A stretch of DNA of 64,000 bases, taken from assembly GCA_963843365.1 (NCBI GenBank), contig CAWJKG010000006.1:62001-126000 (forward strand). The letters run 5' to 3'. A program made the position numbers and the translations under genes. The notes under the pieces are model-generated. The model was not told where the DNA came from and did not search any database. It worked only from the letters and a program-made list of their open reading frames with translations. The DNA comes from Bog-473 sp963843365 (GTDB lineage Bacteria > Actinomycetota > Acidimicrobiia > Acidimicrobiales > RAAP-2). Positions 1-8,571 of this stretch are shown piece by piece. Every line of letters starts with the position of its first letter. Positions within the stretch are counted from its first letter, which is position 1.

Positions 1-1325
1 CCGCCGGTGCGGTAGAGCGTCTGCTTGATCCCGAGCACCTCCGGATCCTCGGCGGCCTGGGCCACGAAGGCCTCGACCGAGGTGGCGAAGGAGTCGTAAG
101 GGTGGTGGACCAGCACGTCGCGCTCGCGCAGCAGGGCGAAGAACTCGGCCGGATCGTGGGCGACCTGGCCCAGCCGGGGCGGGGTCATGGGCGTCCAGGT
201 CTCCCCGTGCAGGTCGGGGCGGTCCAGCGCGTAGACGCCCCACAGGCCGCTGAGGTCCAGGGGCGCCCCGACGCGGAAGACCCCGTCGGCCCCCACCTCG
301 AGCTCGGTGGCCAGCAGGTCGGCCAGCTCCTGGCCCATGTCGGCCTCGATCTCGAGCCGCAGCGCCTTGCCGAAGCGGCGGCGGCGCAGCTCCATCTCGA
401 TGGCGACCAGCAGGTCGTCGGCCTCGTCCTCCTCCAGCACGATGTCGGCGTTGCGGGTGACCCGGAAGGCGTGGTGGTGCCCGATGGTCATGCCCGGGAA
501 GAGGGAGTCCAGGTGGGCGGCGATGACCTGCTCGAGCGGCACGAAGCGCTCGCCGTCGGGCATGACGACGAAACGGGGCAACGCCGGGGGCACCTTGACC
601 CGGGCGATGCGCCCCTCGCCCGATGTGGGGTCCTGCACCTCGACCACCAGGTTGAGCGAGAGGTTCGAGATGTACGGGAAGGGGTGGCCGGGGTCGACGG
701 CCAGCGGGGTCAGCACGGGGTAGATCTGGCGCTGGAAGACGTCGACGAGGTACGCCCGGTCCACGTCGTCGAGCGAGGACCAGCTGGCGAAGCGGATGCC
801 GGCGTCGGCCAGCCCGGGGACGATCAGGTCCAAGAAGATGTGGTCCTGGCGCCGGACGAGCTCCTCGACCCGGGCCCGGATCATCGTCAGCTGCTCGCCG
901 GGGCGCAGGCCGTCGACCGAACGGGTGCGCACGCCGGCCGCCACCTGGTCCTCGAGCGCGGCGACCCTGATTTGGTAGAACTCGTCGAGCAGCTCGGAGA
1001 AGATGGCCAGGAACTTGGCCCGCTCCAGCAGCGGCACGCCGTCGTCCTCGGCCAGATCGAGCAGGCGGGAGCCGAAGTCGAGGCGCGACTGCTCCCGGTT
1101 GGTGAAACGCTGGTATCCGAAGGCCTCGATCTCCTGGTAGGTCGGCGCCGCCACGTGCTCGACCCCGGTGGCAACTTCGTCCGCGCCGCCGACCTCTCCC
1201 ATGGCCTCGTCGGGGATCAGGCCCTCGCCACCTGTGCCTGCGCGCGTGGATGAGCCCGTGACTGTGCCTGTGACCTGGGGCTCCGGCTGCGCCTGGGGTT
1301 GCGGCTGTGGCTGTGTCTGGGTCAT
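1..1325 (-). CDS. ppk1: Polyphosphate kinase 1, 5' part (runs off the window)
   Basis: PPK1 makes and reverses inorganic polyphosphate from ATP. About 441 codons are present and the 3' end lies beyond base 1. After a QP-rich N-terminal stretch (residues 3-17) comes the N domain: NREQSRLDFGSRLLDLAEDD (residues 77-96), then VPLLERAKFLAIFSELLDEF. Near the window edge is VHHPYDSF (about residue 406) and GIKQTLYRTG, which belong to the start of the catalytic C1 domain. The autophosphorylated histidine should lie further downstream, outside the window, so catalytic competence cannot be judged. The start is the ATG at 1325; the reading frame is continuous from there to the window edge. It is divergent from the SEDS gene, with 76 bp between the starts. 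Family assignment is very secure. Confidence 0.95.
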   Translation of the reverse strand, partial: MTQTQPQPQPQAQPEPQVTGTVTGSSTRAGTGGEGLIPDEAMGEVGGADEVATGVEHVAAPTYQEIEAFGYQRFTNREQSRLDFGSRLLDLAEDDGVPLLERAKFLAIFSELLDEFYQIRVAALEDQVAAGVRTRSVDGLRPGEQLTMIRARVEELVRRQDHIFLDLIVPGLADAGIRFASWSSLDDVDRAYLVDVFQRQIYPVLTPLAVDPGHPFPYISNLSLNLVVEVQDPTSGEGRIARVKVPPALPRFVVMPDGERFVPLEQVIAAHLDSLFPGMTIGHHHAFRVTRNADIVLEEDEADDLLVAIEMELRRRRFGKALRLEIEADMGQELADLLATELEVGADGVFRVGAPLDLSGLWGVYALDRPDLHGETWTPMTPPRLGQVAHDPAEFFALLRERDVLVHHPYDSFATSVEAFVAQAAEDPEVLGIKQTLYRTG

Positions 1326-1401
1326 GGGAGAGGGTGCGGCACAGTGCGTCCGGGGCGAGATGTCACCCTGAATCCTACTGCCCACCACTACGATTCGCCC
1401 G

Positions 1402-2787
1402 GTGCCGTCCACGACCCGTCGCAGGATTCTCCCGCGCTATGTGTTCGGCCCCAAGCCGAAACGGCGCACCGAATTGGGCCTGCTGCTGTTCGGCGCGCTG
1501 CTGATCGTCGCGTTGTACATCATCGCCGTCCTGGGCCAGAAGTCGAAGATCCCCGACAACATCGGGGCCTTCCTCGGCATTGTGCTCGGGCTGGCACTGC
1601 TGGCCCACATGGCCAACCGCTGGCTGGCCCCGCAGGCCAATGCAGTGATTCTGCCGTTGGCGGTGCTGCTCAACGGGATCGGCTACGTGGTCATCGCCCG
1701 CTGGAACCCGGGCCAGGCGCAGGGCCAGGCGGCCTGGGCCGCCCTCGGCGTGATGCTCTACATCCTCACGTTGCTCATCGTCCGCTATTCGCGCGACTTG
1801 GAGCGCTACCGCTATCTCCTGTTATTGGTTGCCGGCATGTTGTTGGTGGCGCCGCTGTTCTTCTCCCCTATCTACGGGGCGCGTCTCTGGGTGCACTTCG
1901 GCAGCCTCTCCTTCCAGCCGATCGAGTTCTCCAAGATCCTGCTGTGCATCTTCTTCGCCTCGTACTTCGCGGAGAACAAGGAGATGCTGTCCATCCCGAC
2001 GGCGCAGATCGGGAACCGCCTCTACCTCGACCCGCGGCCGCTGATCCCCATCATCGTGGCCTGGGGCGCCGCCATGGCCGTCATCGGTCTCGAGGACGAC
2101 ATCGGCTTCGCCGCGCTGCTCTTCGTCCTCTTCATCGGCTTGCTCTGGGTGGCGACGGGCCGTTTCGGCTATCTCGTCCTCGGACTCATCCTGTTCGGCG
2201 TCGGGGCCTATGTCGCGGCACGATACTTCGGCCAGGTCCATGCGCGGGTCGCCGAGTGGCAGAACCCCTGGCCGACGCCGACCAACCAGAACAGCGGCGG
2301 CTACCAGCTCAGCCGGGCCTGGTACAGCATGGGCGACGGGGGCATCGGCGGCACCGGACTGGGCGTGGACAAGTACGCCGGTACCATCCCCGAGCTCACG
2401 AGCGACATGATCTTCGCCGCCATCGGGACCGAAATGGGCCTCGTGGGCTGCGCCGCCGTCGTGATGGCCTTCATCCTCCTCGTCGGCTCCGGCTTCCGCG
2501 TCGCCCAGACGGCACGCTCCGACTTCTCCCGCCTGATGGCGACCGGGCTGACGCTCATCCTGGGGTTCCAGGCCTTCTTCATCATGGCGGGGGTGGTGCG
2601 GCTGCTGCCCTTCACGGGCATCACGCTGCCGTTCGTCGCGTACGGCGGGTCGTCGTTGCTGGCGAACTACGTCCTCATCGCCCTGATGTTGCGGATCTCC
2701 GACGAGGGAGCCGTGGCGCAGTCGGAGATGCTGGCCGCCGGGGCGGCGGCGGCGCCGGGCGAACGGCCCATGGTGCCTGCACACTGA
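1402..2787 (+). CDS. SEDS-family peptidoglycan polymerase (FtsW/RodA-like)
   Basis: This is a polytopic membrane protein of 461 residues. SEDS proteins polymerise lipid II into glycan strands, normally with a class B penicillin-binding protein partner. The SEDS landmarks are visible: QPIEFSKILLCIFFASYF in the centre, LEDDIGFAALL where the conserved loop Asp is expected, GGIGGTGLG, and the C-terminal PFTGITLPFVAYGGSSLLANY. It starts with GTG at 1402. The usual actinobacterial partner pbpA is not next to it, so whether it acts in elongation or division cannot be told from context. A second SEDS gene lies 1 kb downstream on the other strand. Family certain; FtsW versus RodA role undecided. Confidence 0.9.
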   Translation: MPSTTRRRILPRYVFGPKPKRRTELGLLLFGALLIVALYIIAVLGQKSKIPDNIGAFLGIVLGLALLAHMANRWLAPQANAVILPLAVLLNGIGYVVIARWNPGQAQGQAAWAALGVMLYILTLLIVRYSRDLERYRYLLLLVAGMLLVAPLFFSPIYGARLWVHFGSLSFQPIEFSKILLCIFFASYFAENKEMLSIPTAQIGNRLYLDPRPLIPIIVAWGAAMAVIGLEDDIGFAALLFVLFIGLLWVATGRFGYLVLGLILFGVGAYVAARYFGQVHARVAEWQNPWPTPTNQNSGGYQLSRAWYSMGDGGIGGTGLGVDKYAGTIPELTSDMIFAAIGTEMGLVGCAAVVMAFILLVGSGFRVAQTARSDFSRLMATGLTLILGFQAFFIMAGVVRLLPFTGITLPFVAYGGSSLLANYVLIALMLRISDEGAVAQSEMLAAGAAAAPGERPMVPAH

Positions 2788-2813
2788 GCCTGGTTCGTGG
2801 TCGTAGGGGGTCT

Positions 2814-2866
2814 GCGCCCTCCTCGCCCTCCCCGCCCTACTCGCCCTCCTCGCCCTACCCGCTCTG
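2814..2866. repeat. Degenerate CTCGCCCTCC/TACTCGCCC repeat
   Basis: The short gap between the convergent SEDS and heme-oxygenase genes is filled by pyrimidine-rich units (CCCTCCTCGCC, CCCTACTCGCC and variants) that run into the last codons of the heme-oxygenase gene. No clear terminator hairpin is visible. Confidence 0.55.
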
Positions 2867-3196
2867 CTCGGACTCCCGGCCCTCCGACCCGCCCGCCACT
2901 TCGTAGGACCACAGCTCGGACGACACCGAGACGGGCCCCCCGTGGGGCGAAGGGCGGTCGGCACCGGCGTGCCCGTGGGCGAACGCAGGCGACGACACCC
3001 ACTGCTGGAAGGCCTCTTCGTCGCGCCAGCGCGTGACCACCAGCCACTGCAGGCGTTCGTCGGTCGGGCGGAGCAGCTCGAACCCCTCGAAGCCGTCCTG
3101 ATCGTCGACTGCGCCCGCCCGTGCCGCGAAGCGTCGGGCGAGCTCGTCTCCCGAGTTCTCGGGCACGGTGATTGCGTTGATCTTGACGACGGTCAT
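2855..3196 (-). CDS. IsdG/MhuD-type heme-degrading monooxygenase
   Basis: The protein is 113 residues, the size of a single ferredoxin-like ABM domain. The N-terminus MTVVKINAITVP places Asn at position 7, the catalytic Asn of IsdG and MhuD. Trp66 (in FQQW) and histidines 74 and 76 sit where the family has its Trp and the heme-ligating His. The stretch GFEGFELLRP followed by WLVVTRW is typical of mycobacterial MhuD. Known members open heme and release iron in the cytoplasm. The C-terminal tail (GGSEGRESEQSG) is low complexity. It stands alone, with no heme-uptake genes nearby. The Asn/Trp/His triad makes a heme role more likely than a generic antibiotic-biosynthesis monooxygenase, but the substrate is inferred. 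Confidence 0.82.
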   Translation of the reverse strand: MTVVKINAITVPENSGDELARRFAARAGAVDDQDGFEGFELLRPTDERLQWLVVTRWRDEEAFQQWVSSPAFAHGHAGADRPSPHGGPVSVSSELWSYEVAGGSEGRESEQSG

Positions 3197-3229
3197 GGCA
3201 CGATCAGATCAGATCCGACATGACCCTCG

Positions 3230-3799
3230 CTAGGGTGCCCCCTCGGCGGTCGACTGATCAGGCGAGATCGGAACCACGTCACCCAGGTCGTCCAGCAGCC
3301 GCTCGTCGGCGAGGATCGGCGCCGGGACCGGCATCCGCAATGCCAGCACGATGCCGTCCGAGGGTCGGCAGTCGACCCTCACGCGGCCGCTCGAGGTCAT
3401 GAGATCGAGCTCCGCCAGCAGATTCCCCTCGTCGCGCCCGATCAGGCGAACGGCGATCACATCGATCCGGGCCTGCTGCATCACGTGCATGAAGAGCTCG
3501 TGCGTCATGGGCCGGCGCGAATCCATGCGGCGAAGCGCCTGGGCCATGGCGGTGCCCTCGGGAAGGCCGACAGGGAAGACCAGCGCTCGCATCGGCGGCT
3601 CGGACTCCACCAGCGTGACGGCCGGGTAGGGCGAGGGGAGGTCCATCGACACCTCCTCCACGTCCATGACCCGGAAGACCGGGTACACGGGTGCCGCCGC
3701 CTCGACGGGCTCGGGCTCGGGCTCGGGCTGCAATCGTGGCCCTACCTCCGACTCCGACCACTCCGACGCCGACTCAGACTGTGGCTGCAGGTCGGTCAT
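3230..3799 (-). CDS. Bifunctional nuclease (BFN/DUF151) domain protein
   Basis: This is a 189-residue protein. After an acidic, proline-rich N-terminus (QPEPEPEPVE) comes a DUF151 domain: FPVGLPEG, RRPMTHELFMHVMQQ, VIAVRLIGRDEGNLLAELDL and VDCRPSDGIVLALRM. These match the family core, in which the RPSD..ALA segment is the signature. Plant and bacterial members have been reported to have weak DNase/RNase activity, but the biological role is unclear. Its ATG overlaps the rodA stop as ATGA, so it is translated right behind rodA. This overlap set the start. Confidence 0.85.
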   Translation of the reverse strand: MTDLQPQSESASEWSESEVGPRLQPEPEPEPVEAAAPVYPVFRVMDVEEVSMDLPSPYPAVTLVESEPPMRALVFPVGLPEGTAMAQALRRMDSRRPMTHELFMHVMQQARIDVIAVRLIGRDEGNLLAELDLMTSSGRVRVDCRPSDGIVLALRMPVPAPILADERLLDDLGDVVPISPDQSTAEGAP

Positions 3800-4948
3800 C
3801 GGAACTTCCGGCGGGCGCCCACGCTGAGGGCCAGCCCGACCGCCCCGAAGAAGACGAGGACTGACGTCCCGCCGTAGCTCAGGAACGGAAGCGGGATGCC
3901 GGTGATCGGCATGATCCCCATGGTCATGCCCGCGTTCTGGAAGACGCTGAAGGAGATGAACGCGAACAGGCCGCTGCAGATGAGGCGGCCGAAGGTGTCC
4001 CGGGCCACCACGGCGGCATGGAGTACCCGCCAGGCGATCACCCCGAGGAGGGAGAGGACGCCCACCGATCCCACGAAGCCCAGCTGTTCGCCCACCGCGG
4101 TGAAGATGAAGTCGGTCTGCTGCTCGGGCACGTAGCCGAGATTCGTCTCGACCCCCTTGCCGATGCCCGATCCCAGCAGCCCGCCGGAGCCGATGGCGTT
4201 CTTCGCCTGTTGGCCGTTGTAGATGGCCTCTTGCACGTACGGGTTCGTGCTGTGCGAGTTCGGATTCAAGAAGGTGGTCAGGCGGGCGATCTGATAGTGG
4301 TGCAGTAGGCCGCCTTCGATCGCGACGAACGCCAGCAGCGCCGTGCCCACCAGCAGCATGACCAGGATCCTGATCGGCAAGCCCGCCACCGCCAACAACA
4401 CGAGCAGGACGATGATCATGATCATCGCTGTCCCCAGATCCGGCTGCACCAGCACCAGGGCGATCGGGATGCCCGCCATGATCAACAAACGGAAGACGTC
4501 GCGCCAGGCCAGACCCTCCTCCTCGCGGCGCGCGACAGTACGTCGCCACCGCCAGAATGAGCGCCAGGACGGCGAACTCGGACGGCTGCAGCTGCAGCGG
4601 CCCGACGCTGAACCACCTCGCCGCCCCCTGAGCGCTGCTGCCGATGACGAACACGCCCAGCAGCGCCAGGACGATGAGCCAGTACAGGATGTTGGCGATG
4701 GGTTCGAGCCGTCTGTAGTCGATGAGCGCGACCACCACCATGGTGATGAAGCCCAATACGACGAAGAGGCCCTGCTTCTTCAGGAAGGTCTTCGGGTCGT
4801 CTCCCGCGGCCAGGAGCGAGCCCCGCGTCGCCGTGTAGACCATGACCACGCCGACGATCGACACCAGCACGGTGGCGGAGAGCAGGATCAAGTCGAACGG
4901 AGGCACGCTGCGGCGGGCGGCAACGTGTGTTCGGGCAAGTGTGGTCAT
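3796..4948 (-). CDS. rodA: Rod-shape SEDS polymerase RodA, one-base frame break
   Basis: The SEDS protein is about 383 residues once one frame break is bridged. The 5' part reads MTTLARTHVAARRS, several membrane segments, then GPLQLQPSEFAVLALILAVA. The 3' part begins RDVFRLLIMAGIPIALVLVQ and holds PDLGTAM (catalytic Asp loop), GSGGLLGSGIGKG and PITGIPLPFLSYGGTS. The frames join at about 4525-4534, where one extra G/C in a GCGCCGCG context changes an expected AREEEGLAW into APRGGGSG. Without that base the protein is full-length RodA. An assembly or base-call error is the simplest explanation, since rodA should be needed for growth. Its start is only 29 bp from the divergent mscS start, and its stop overlaps the BFN gene. 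Confidence 0.88.
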
Positions 4949-4977
4949 AACGCGGATTCGGCGACAGAATACCGGCC

Positions 4978-5949
4978 GTGACCTCACTCTCCCTGGCGCC
5001 GCTTCCTGCCCTGGTGGGCACCCTGCGCGCCTCGAGTGCCCCGGATCAGGTGGACCAGGGCGGCGGCTGGCTGTACCACCTGCTGGTCAAACTCGGCGTG
5101 AGCCCGGACACCGCCTCGACGGCCACGGACCTGATTGTGCGCCCGCTCGGCATTCTGGTCGTGGTCCTGGTCGCGCTGATCGTGGCGCGCCTCGGAAGCC
5201 GGTTCATCCGCCGCCTGCTGGAGCGTGTCGGCAACCAGGCGGCCAACCGGTCGGGCACGACGCGGACGAGCGCACGGGTCGCCACCATGTCGGGCGTCGT
5301 CGCCAACGTCTGGCGGTTCTTCGTCTTCGTGGTGGCCGGCGCCATCGTGCTGGGCATGCTCGGCATCAACCTGACACCGCTGCTGGCCAGCGCCACCATC
5401 ATCGGCGCCACGCTCGGCTTCGGCGCGCAGCAGATCGTGCGCGACTACTTCTCCGGGATCCTCATGACCGTGGAGGACCAGTACAACGTGGGCGACTCGG
5501 TGACCGTCGGGGGCGTCACCGGAGTGGTCGAGGAGGTCACCATGCGCCTGACCCGCTTCCGCGGCGTCGACGGGACCATCTTCGTCATCCCCAACGGTGA
5601 CATCCGCCTCGTGGCCAACCTGTCGCGCGGCTGGGCCCGCGCCATCGTCGACCTCACCCTGCCGGGTGCCGGCGCCGCCGATCTCGAGACGGTGCGCTCC
5701 GTCATCGCCGCCGCGGCGCACGAAGTCGCGACCAGCCCGGCGTTCGCCGGCCACTGCACGGAGCCCCCGACGGTGGTCGGGCTGCAGTCGGCCGACGCCA
5801 CGACCATCACCATGCGCGTGATGCTGCTCACCGTGCCGTCGCAACGAGATGCCTTGACCCGCGCCCTGCGCGAGGCCGCGCTGGTCGCCTTGGCCAAGGC
5901 CTCGCTGTGGCCCGCCGAGGTGGAACCACCGGCGACCCCGGCTGCCTGA
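4978..5949 (+). CDS. MscS-family mechanosensitive channel
   Basis: This membrane protein of 323 residues starts with GTG. A long first helix region (residues 50-70) leads to a conserved pore/beta block: LASATIIGATLGFGAQQIVRD, then YFSGILMTVEDQYNVGDSV, GVVEEVTMRLTRFR and IFVIPNGDI. These are the pore-lining TM3 and beta-domain signatures of small-conductance mechanosensitive channels, which release solutes on hypo-osmotic shock. Length fits a minimal MscS plus a short C-terminal cytoplasmic domain. It stands alone on the plus strand, divergent from rodA and convergent with aroE. Confidence 0.92.
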   Translation: MTSLSLAPLPALVGTLRASSAPDQVDQGGGWLYHLLVKLGVSPDTASTATDLIVRPLGILVVVLVALIVARLGSRFIRRLLERVGNQAANRSGTTRTSARVATMSGVVANVWRFFVFVVAGAIVLGMLGINLTPLLASATIIGATLGFGAQQIVRDYFSGILMTVEDQYNVGDSVTVGGVTGVVEEVTMRLTRFRGVDGTIFVIPNGDIRLVANLSRGWARAIVDLTLPGAGAADLETVRSVIAAAAHEVATSPAFAGHCTEPPTVVGLQSADATTITMRVMLLTVPSQRDALTRALREAALVALAKASLWPAEVEPPATPAA

Positions 5950-5954
5950 ACCTC

Positions 5955-5968
5955 CTCAGGCGCCTGAG
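5955..5968. terminator. Perfect 14-bp palindrome between convergent mscS and aroE
   Basis: CTCAGGCGCCTGAG is a perfect palindrome only 5 bp past the mscS stop and contains the aroE stop codon. It could act as a bidirectional stop signal. No T-run follows on either strand, so this is tentative. Confidence 0.35.
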
Positions 5969-6855
5969 CCCGCAGGGTCGGCGGCATCCGCGGCGCGCCA
6001 CATGGCCTCCACCGGAGCCGGCTCCCCCGTCCACAGCTCGAGCTGGGCCGCCGCCTGGTGGACCAGCATGCCGAGTCCGTCCACCCCGCGGGCACCGGCC
6101 GCCGCCGCCTCCGCCAGCCACCGGGTCGGCCGGGGGGCGTAGATCAGATCGGCCGCGACCTGGCCGTCGTGGAGCAGCTGCGGGGCGACCAGCCAGGGAG
6201 TCCCGCCCTCCGAGGCGCCCTCCATGCCGAGCGGGGTGGCGTTGACGACCAGGTCGGCACCGATGACCGCCTCCACGCGATCCCCCTCGTGTGCCGGCAC
6301 GACCGAACCCGCCGGCCCGGCCAGGGCCGCCGCCGTGGCGGCACGATCGGCGGTGCGATTGAGGACGGCGACCTCGCTCGCTCCCGCGTCGGCCAGGGCC
6401 AGCACCACCGCCCGGGCCGCCCCGCCGGCCCCGATCACGAGGCACCTCGCGCCGGCCGGGTCGAACCCGGCGCCCCGCTCGAGGGCGGCGATGAATCCGG
6501 CGCCGTCGGTGTTCGTGCCCGTCAGGACGCCGGCGCGGTTCACAATGCAATTCACCGCTCCCAGGCGGCGCGCCACTTCGGTGCACTCGTCCACCAGGCC
6601 GGCCACGTCCGCCTTGTGCGGCATGGTGACCGAGAGCCCACTGATGTCGTCGCGACGCATGGCCGCCAGCGCGCCGGCCGCCTGACCCGGTGCGATCTCG
6701 AAGGCCCACGAGCGCCACGTGGCCGCCAGCCCCAGGGCGCTGAACGCGGCGTTGTGCAGCAGCGGCGAGAGCGAGTGGGCAATCGGACTGCCGATGACAC
6801 CGACCAACCGGATGCCCGCACCGGCCTCGGCCCGCGCTCCGTCCATCGTCGTCAT
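5956..6855 (-). CDS. aroE: Shikimate dehydrogenase
   Basis: The protein is 299 residues. It catalyses NADPH-dependent reduction of 3-dehydroshikimate to shikimate for aromatic amino acid synthesis. Visible features: SPIAHSLSP (substrate loop, residues 23-31), SVTMPHK with the catalytic Lys81, NTDG with Asp117, the nucleotide-binding GAGGAARAV (residues 142-150), NATPLGM, and the C-terminal GLGMLVHQAA. The ATG at 6855 follows the mltG stop by 25 bp; further upstream in-frame starts would run into mltG. It is the last gene of the alaS-ruvX-mltG-aroE run. Confidence 0.93.
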   Translation of the reverse strand: MTTMDGARAEAGAGIRLVGVIGSPIAHSLSPLLHNAAFSALGLAATWRSWAFEIAPGQAAGALAAMRRDDISGLSVTMPHKADVAGLVDECTEVARRLGAVNCIVNRAGVLTGTNTDGAGFIAALERGAGFDPAGARCLVIGAGGAARAVVLALADAGASEVAVLNRTADRAATAAALAGPAGSVVPAHEGDRVEAVIGADLVVNATPLGMEGASEGGTPWLVAPQLLHDGQVAADLIYAPRPTRWLAEAAAAGARGVDGLGMLVHQAAAQLELWTGEPAPVEAMWRAADAADPAGSGA

Positions 6856-6880
6856 GGCACGATCACCCGGCGCGCCGGGC

Positions 6881-8125
6881 TCAGGGCAAGCCACGGCTCT
6901 TGGCCAGCTGCTCGTTGGCGAGCTGCTGGGCATAGGTGTCCGAAAAGGCCATGGTGCCGTCCTTCTTCACCAGCACGAAGTAGAGCCACCCGCCGGCGGG
7001 CGGGTGCACGGCGGCGTTGAGCGCGTCCGCCGAGGGCATGCAGATCGGCGTGGGCGTCAACCCGGCGTTCAGGTAGGAATTGTAGGGGGACTGGATCTTG
7101 AGGTCCTGGCTGGTCACCGGGCCCCCGTCCTGTCCGAGCGCGTAGAGCACGGTGGAGTCCATCTGCAAGGGAGTCCCCTGGGCCAGACGGTTGTAGATCA
7201 CCCGGGCCGTGTCGGGCATGTTGACCGGGATGTAGCCCTCCTTCTCCACAATGGAGGCCACCGTCAGCATCTGGTAGGGCGTCACGCCCAGCGCGCCGGC
7301 GGAGGCGGTCGTGATCCCGGCGGCCTGTACCTCGTGGTCGAACCGCTGCACCATGTCGGTGAGGATGGTCGTGTCGCTCTCGCCGGGGAGGACCAGGTAC
7401 TCACCGACACCGAGCATGCCTTCGAGATTGTTGGGGTCGGTCGCGGCGATGCTCGAGTGCACGGCGCCGCTCGCCGCCACCTTCTCGAAGCTCTCGTTCG
7501 CATGGCCGGGAAGGCTGTCCACCTTTTGCGCTACCTCCGACAGGGTGAAGCCAGGGTGCACGTCGACCGGGTAGATGTTGGGGCCGGCGGCGAGGAGCTG
7601 CCGCACATCGGAGAACGAGATGTTCTGGTGCATGGCATAGCTGCCGGGCAGGATCGTCGGCGTGCCGTGCACGATCTCGGAAATCTGGAAGGCCAGTGCG
7701 CTCCCGATCACGCCGTGTTGGCTCAGAGCGTTGACCACGTCGTCGGTGGACTCGCCCTGGTGCACGGTGATGACCACCTGGGGCCCGGGCGGCCCGAAGG
7801 CGTGGGACTCCAGCTCGTACCAGAGCACGAAGGCCAAGAAGAGGACGACGAGCGCCACCCCGACGCCGAACAGGATGCGACGACGCCGGCGCACCGTGGC
7901 GGCGCGGGTGGCGCGTCGGGCGGCCCGGCTGTCGGGATCGGTGTCCTCCTCGGCGCTGTCGCTGTCGCCGTCGACCGGCTGGGCGGCCTCCTGCGCCGGA
8001 GCGGCCGGATCGGCCGTCTCGGGCTGAGGCTGCGGCTGAGGCTCTGGCTGCGGCCATGGCAGTTCCTCTTCGCTGTCGCCGCCCCCGTCCCCGTCCCCGT
8101 CGACGGGCTCGTCGGGACCACTCAT
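6881..8125 (-). CDS. mltG: Endolytic transglycosylase MltG (YceG)
   Basis: The protein is 414 residues. MltG cleaves nascent glycan strands at the membrane and is thought to set strand length. The first 80 residues are an acidic, QP-rich cytoplasmic tail ending in a basic patch (ATVRRRRR), followed by one membrane segment (about 84-103). The extracytoplasmic part has a LysM-like region with VVITVHQGES, then the catalytic block LTVASIVEKEGYIP (about residues 287-300, with the active-site Glu in IVEKE), RVIYNRLAQG and MQMDSTV-like LQMDSTVLYALG, and YNSYLNAGLTPTPI. The ATG overlaps the ruvX stop as ATGA. The position between ruvX and aroE is common in bacteria. Confidence 0.92.
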   Translation of the reverse strand: MSGPDEPVDGDGDGGGDSEEELPWPQPEPQPQPQPETADPAAPAQEAAQPVDGDSDSAEEDTDPDSRAARRATRAATVRRRRRILFGVGVALVVLFLAFVLWYELESHAFGPPGPQVVITVHQGESTDDVVNALSQHGVIGSALAFQISEIVHGTPTILPGSYAMHQNISFSDVRQLLAAGPNIYPVDVHPGFTLSEVAQKVDSLPGHANESFEKVAASGAVHSSIAATDPNNLEGMLGVGEYLVLPGESDTTILTDMVQRFDHEVQAAGITTASAGALGVTPYQMLTVASIVEKEGYIPVNMPDTARVIYNRLAQGTPLQMDSTVLYALGQDGGPVTSQDLKIQSPYNSYLNAGLTPTPICMPSADALNAAVHPPAGGWLYFVLVKKDGTMAFSDTYAQQLANEQLAKSRGLP

Positions 8126-8571
8126 GCGTTGTCCAGCCAGGCCTGCAACAGCACCATGGCCGCGGCGCTGTCGACCACCTTGCGCGCCGCCTTGGTGTTC
8201 TTGCCGGCGGCCCGCAACGAGCGCTCCGCTTCCACCGTGGTGAAGCGCTCGTCGGCCGTCTCGACCGTCACGCCGAGGGGCTCGAGCAGCGCGCGCAGGG
8301 CCGCCGCCTCGTCGAGAGCCGCCTGGGCGGCCGGGCCCGTCTTGCCCGAGAGGCTGAGCGGGAGCCCAACGACAACCGTCTGCGCCTCCACCTCCCGGAC
8401 GGCGTCGATCACGGCGGTGCGGTCGCGTCCCGCGTCACCGCTGCGCTCGATCGTCCCCCACGGGCTCGCCAACGTGCGCCCGCTGTCGCTGTAGGCCACT
8501 CCGATGCGTCGCGCACCCAGGTCGAGGGCGGCCACCCGGCCCGGCGCGCGCCCGGCCCCGCCGCCGCTCAC
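8122..8571 (-). CDS. ruvX: YqgF/RuvX-family Holliday-junction-resolvase-like nuclease
   Basis: The protein is 149 residues with an RNase H-like fold. Motifs: AALDLGARRIGVAYSD (residues 14-29, first catalytic Asp), TVVVGLPLSLSGKTG, TADERFTT and VDSAAAMVLLQAWLD (last catalytic Asp region). Family members have been linked to 16S rRNA 5'-end maturation and to anti-termination or junction resolution. It starts with GTG in a GTGA overlap with the alaS stop, which fixes the start. The neighbours alaS and mltG give the classic alaS-yqgF-mltG order. Confidence 0.92.
   Translation of the reverse strand: MSGGGAGRAPGRVAALDLGARRIGVAYSDSGRTLASPWGTIERSGDAGRDRTAVIDAVREVEAQTVVVGLPLSLSGKTGPAAQAALDEAAALRALLEPLGVTVETADERFTTVEAERSLRAAGKNTKAARKVVDSAAAMVLLQAWLDNA

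Noticed and set aside
3230..4987. A RodA-nuclease fusion protein
   Set aside because: The middle part is out-of-frame rodA; removing one base gives complete RodA and a separate BFN protein.
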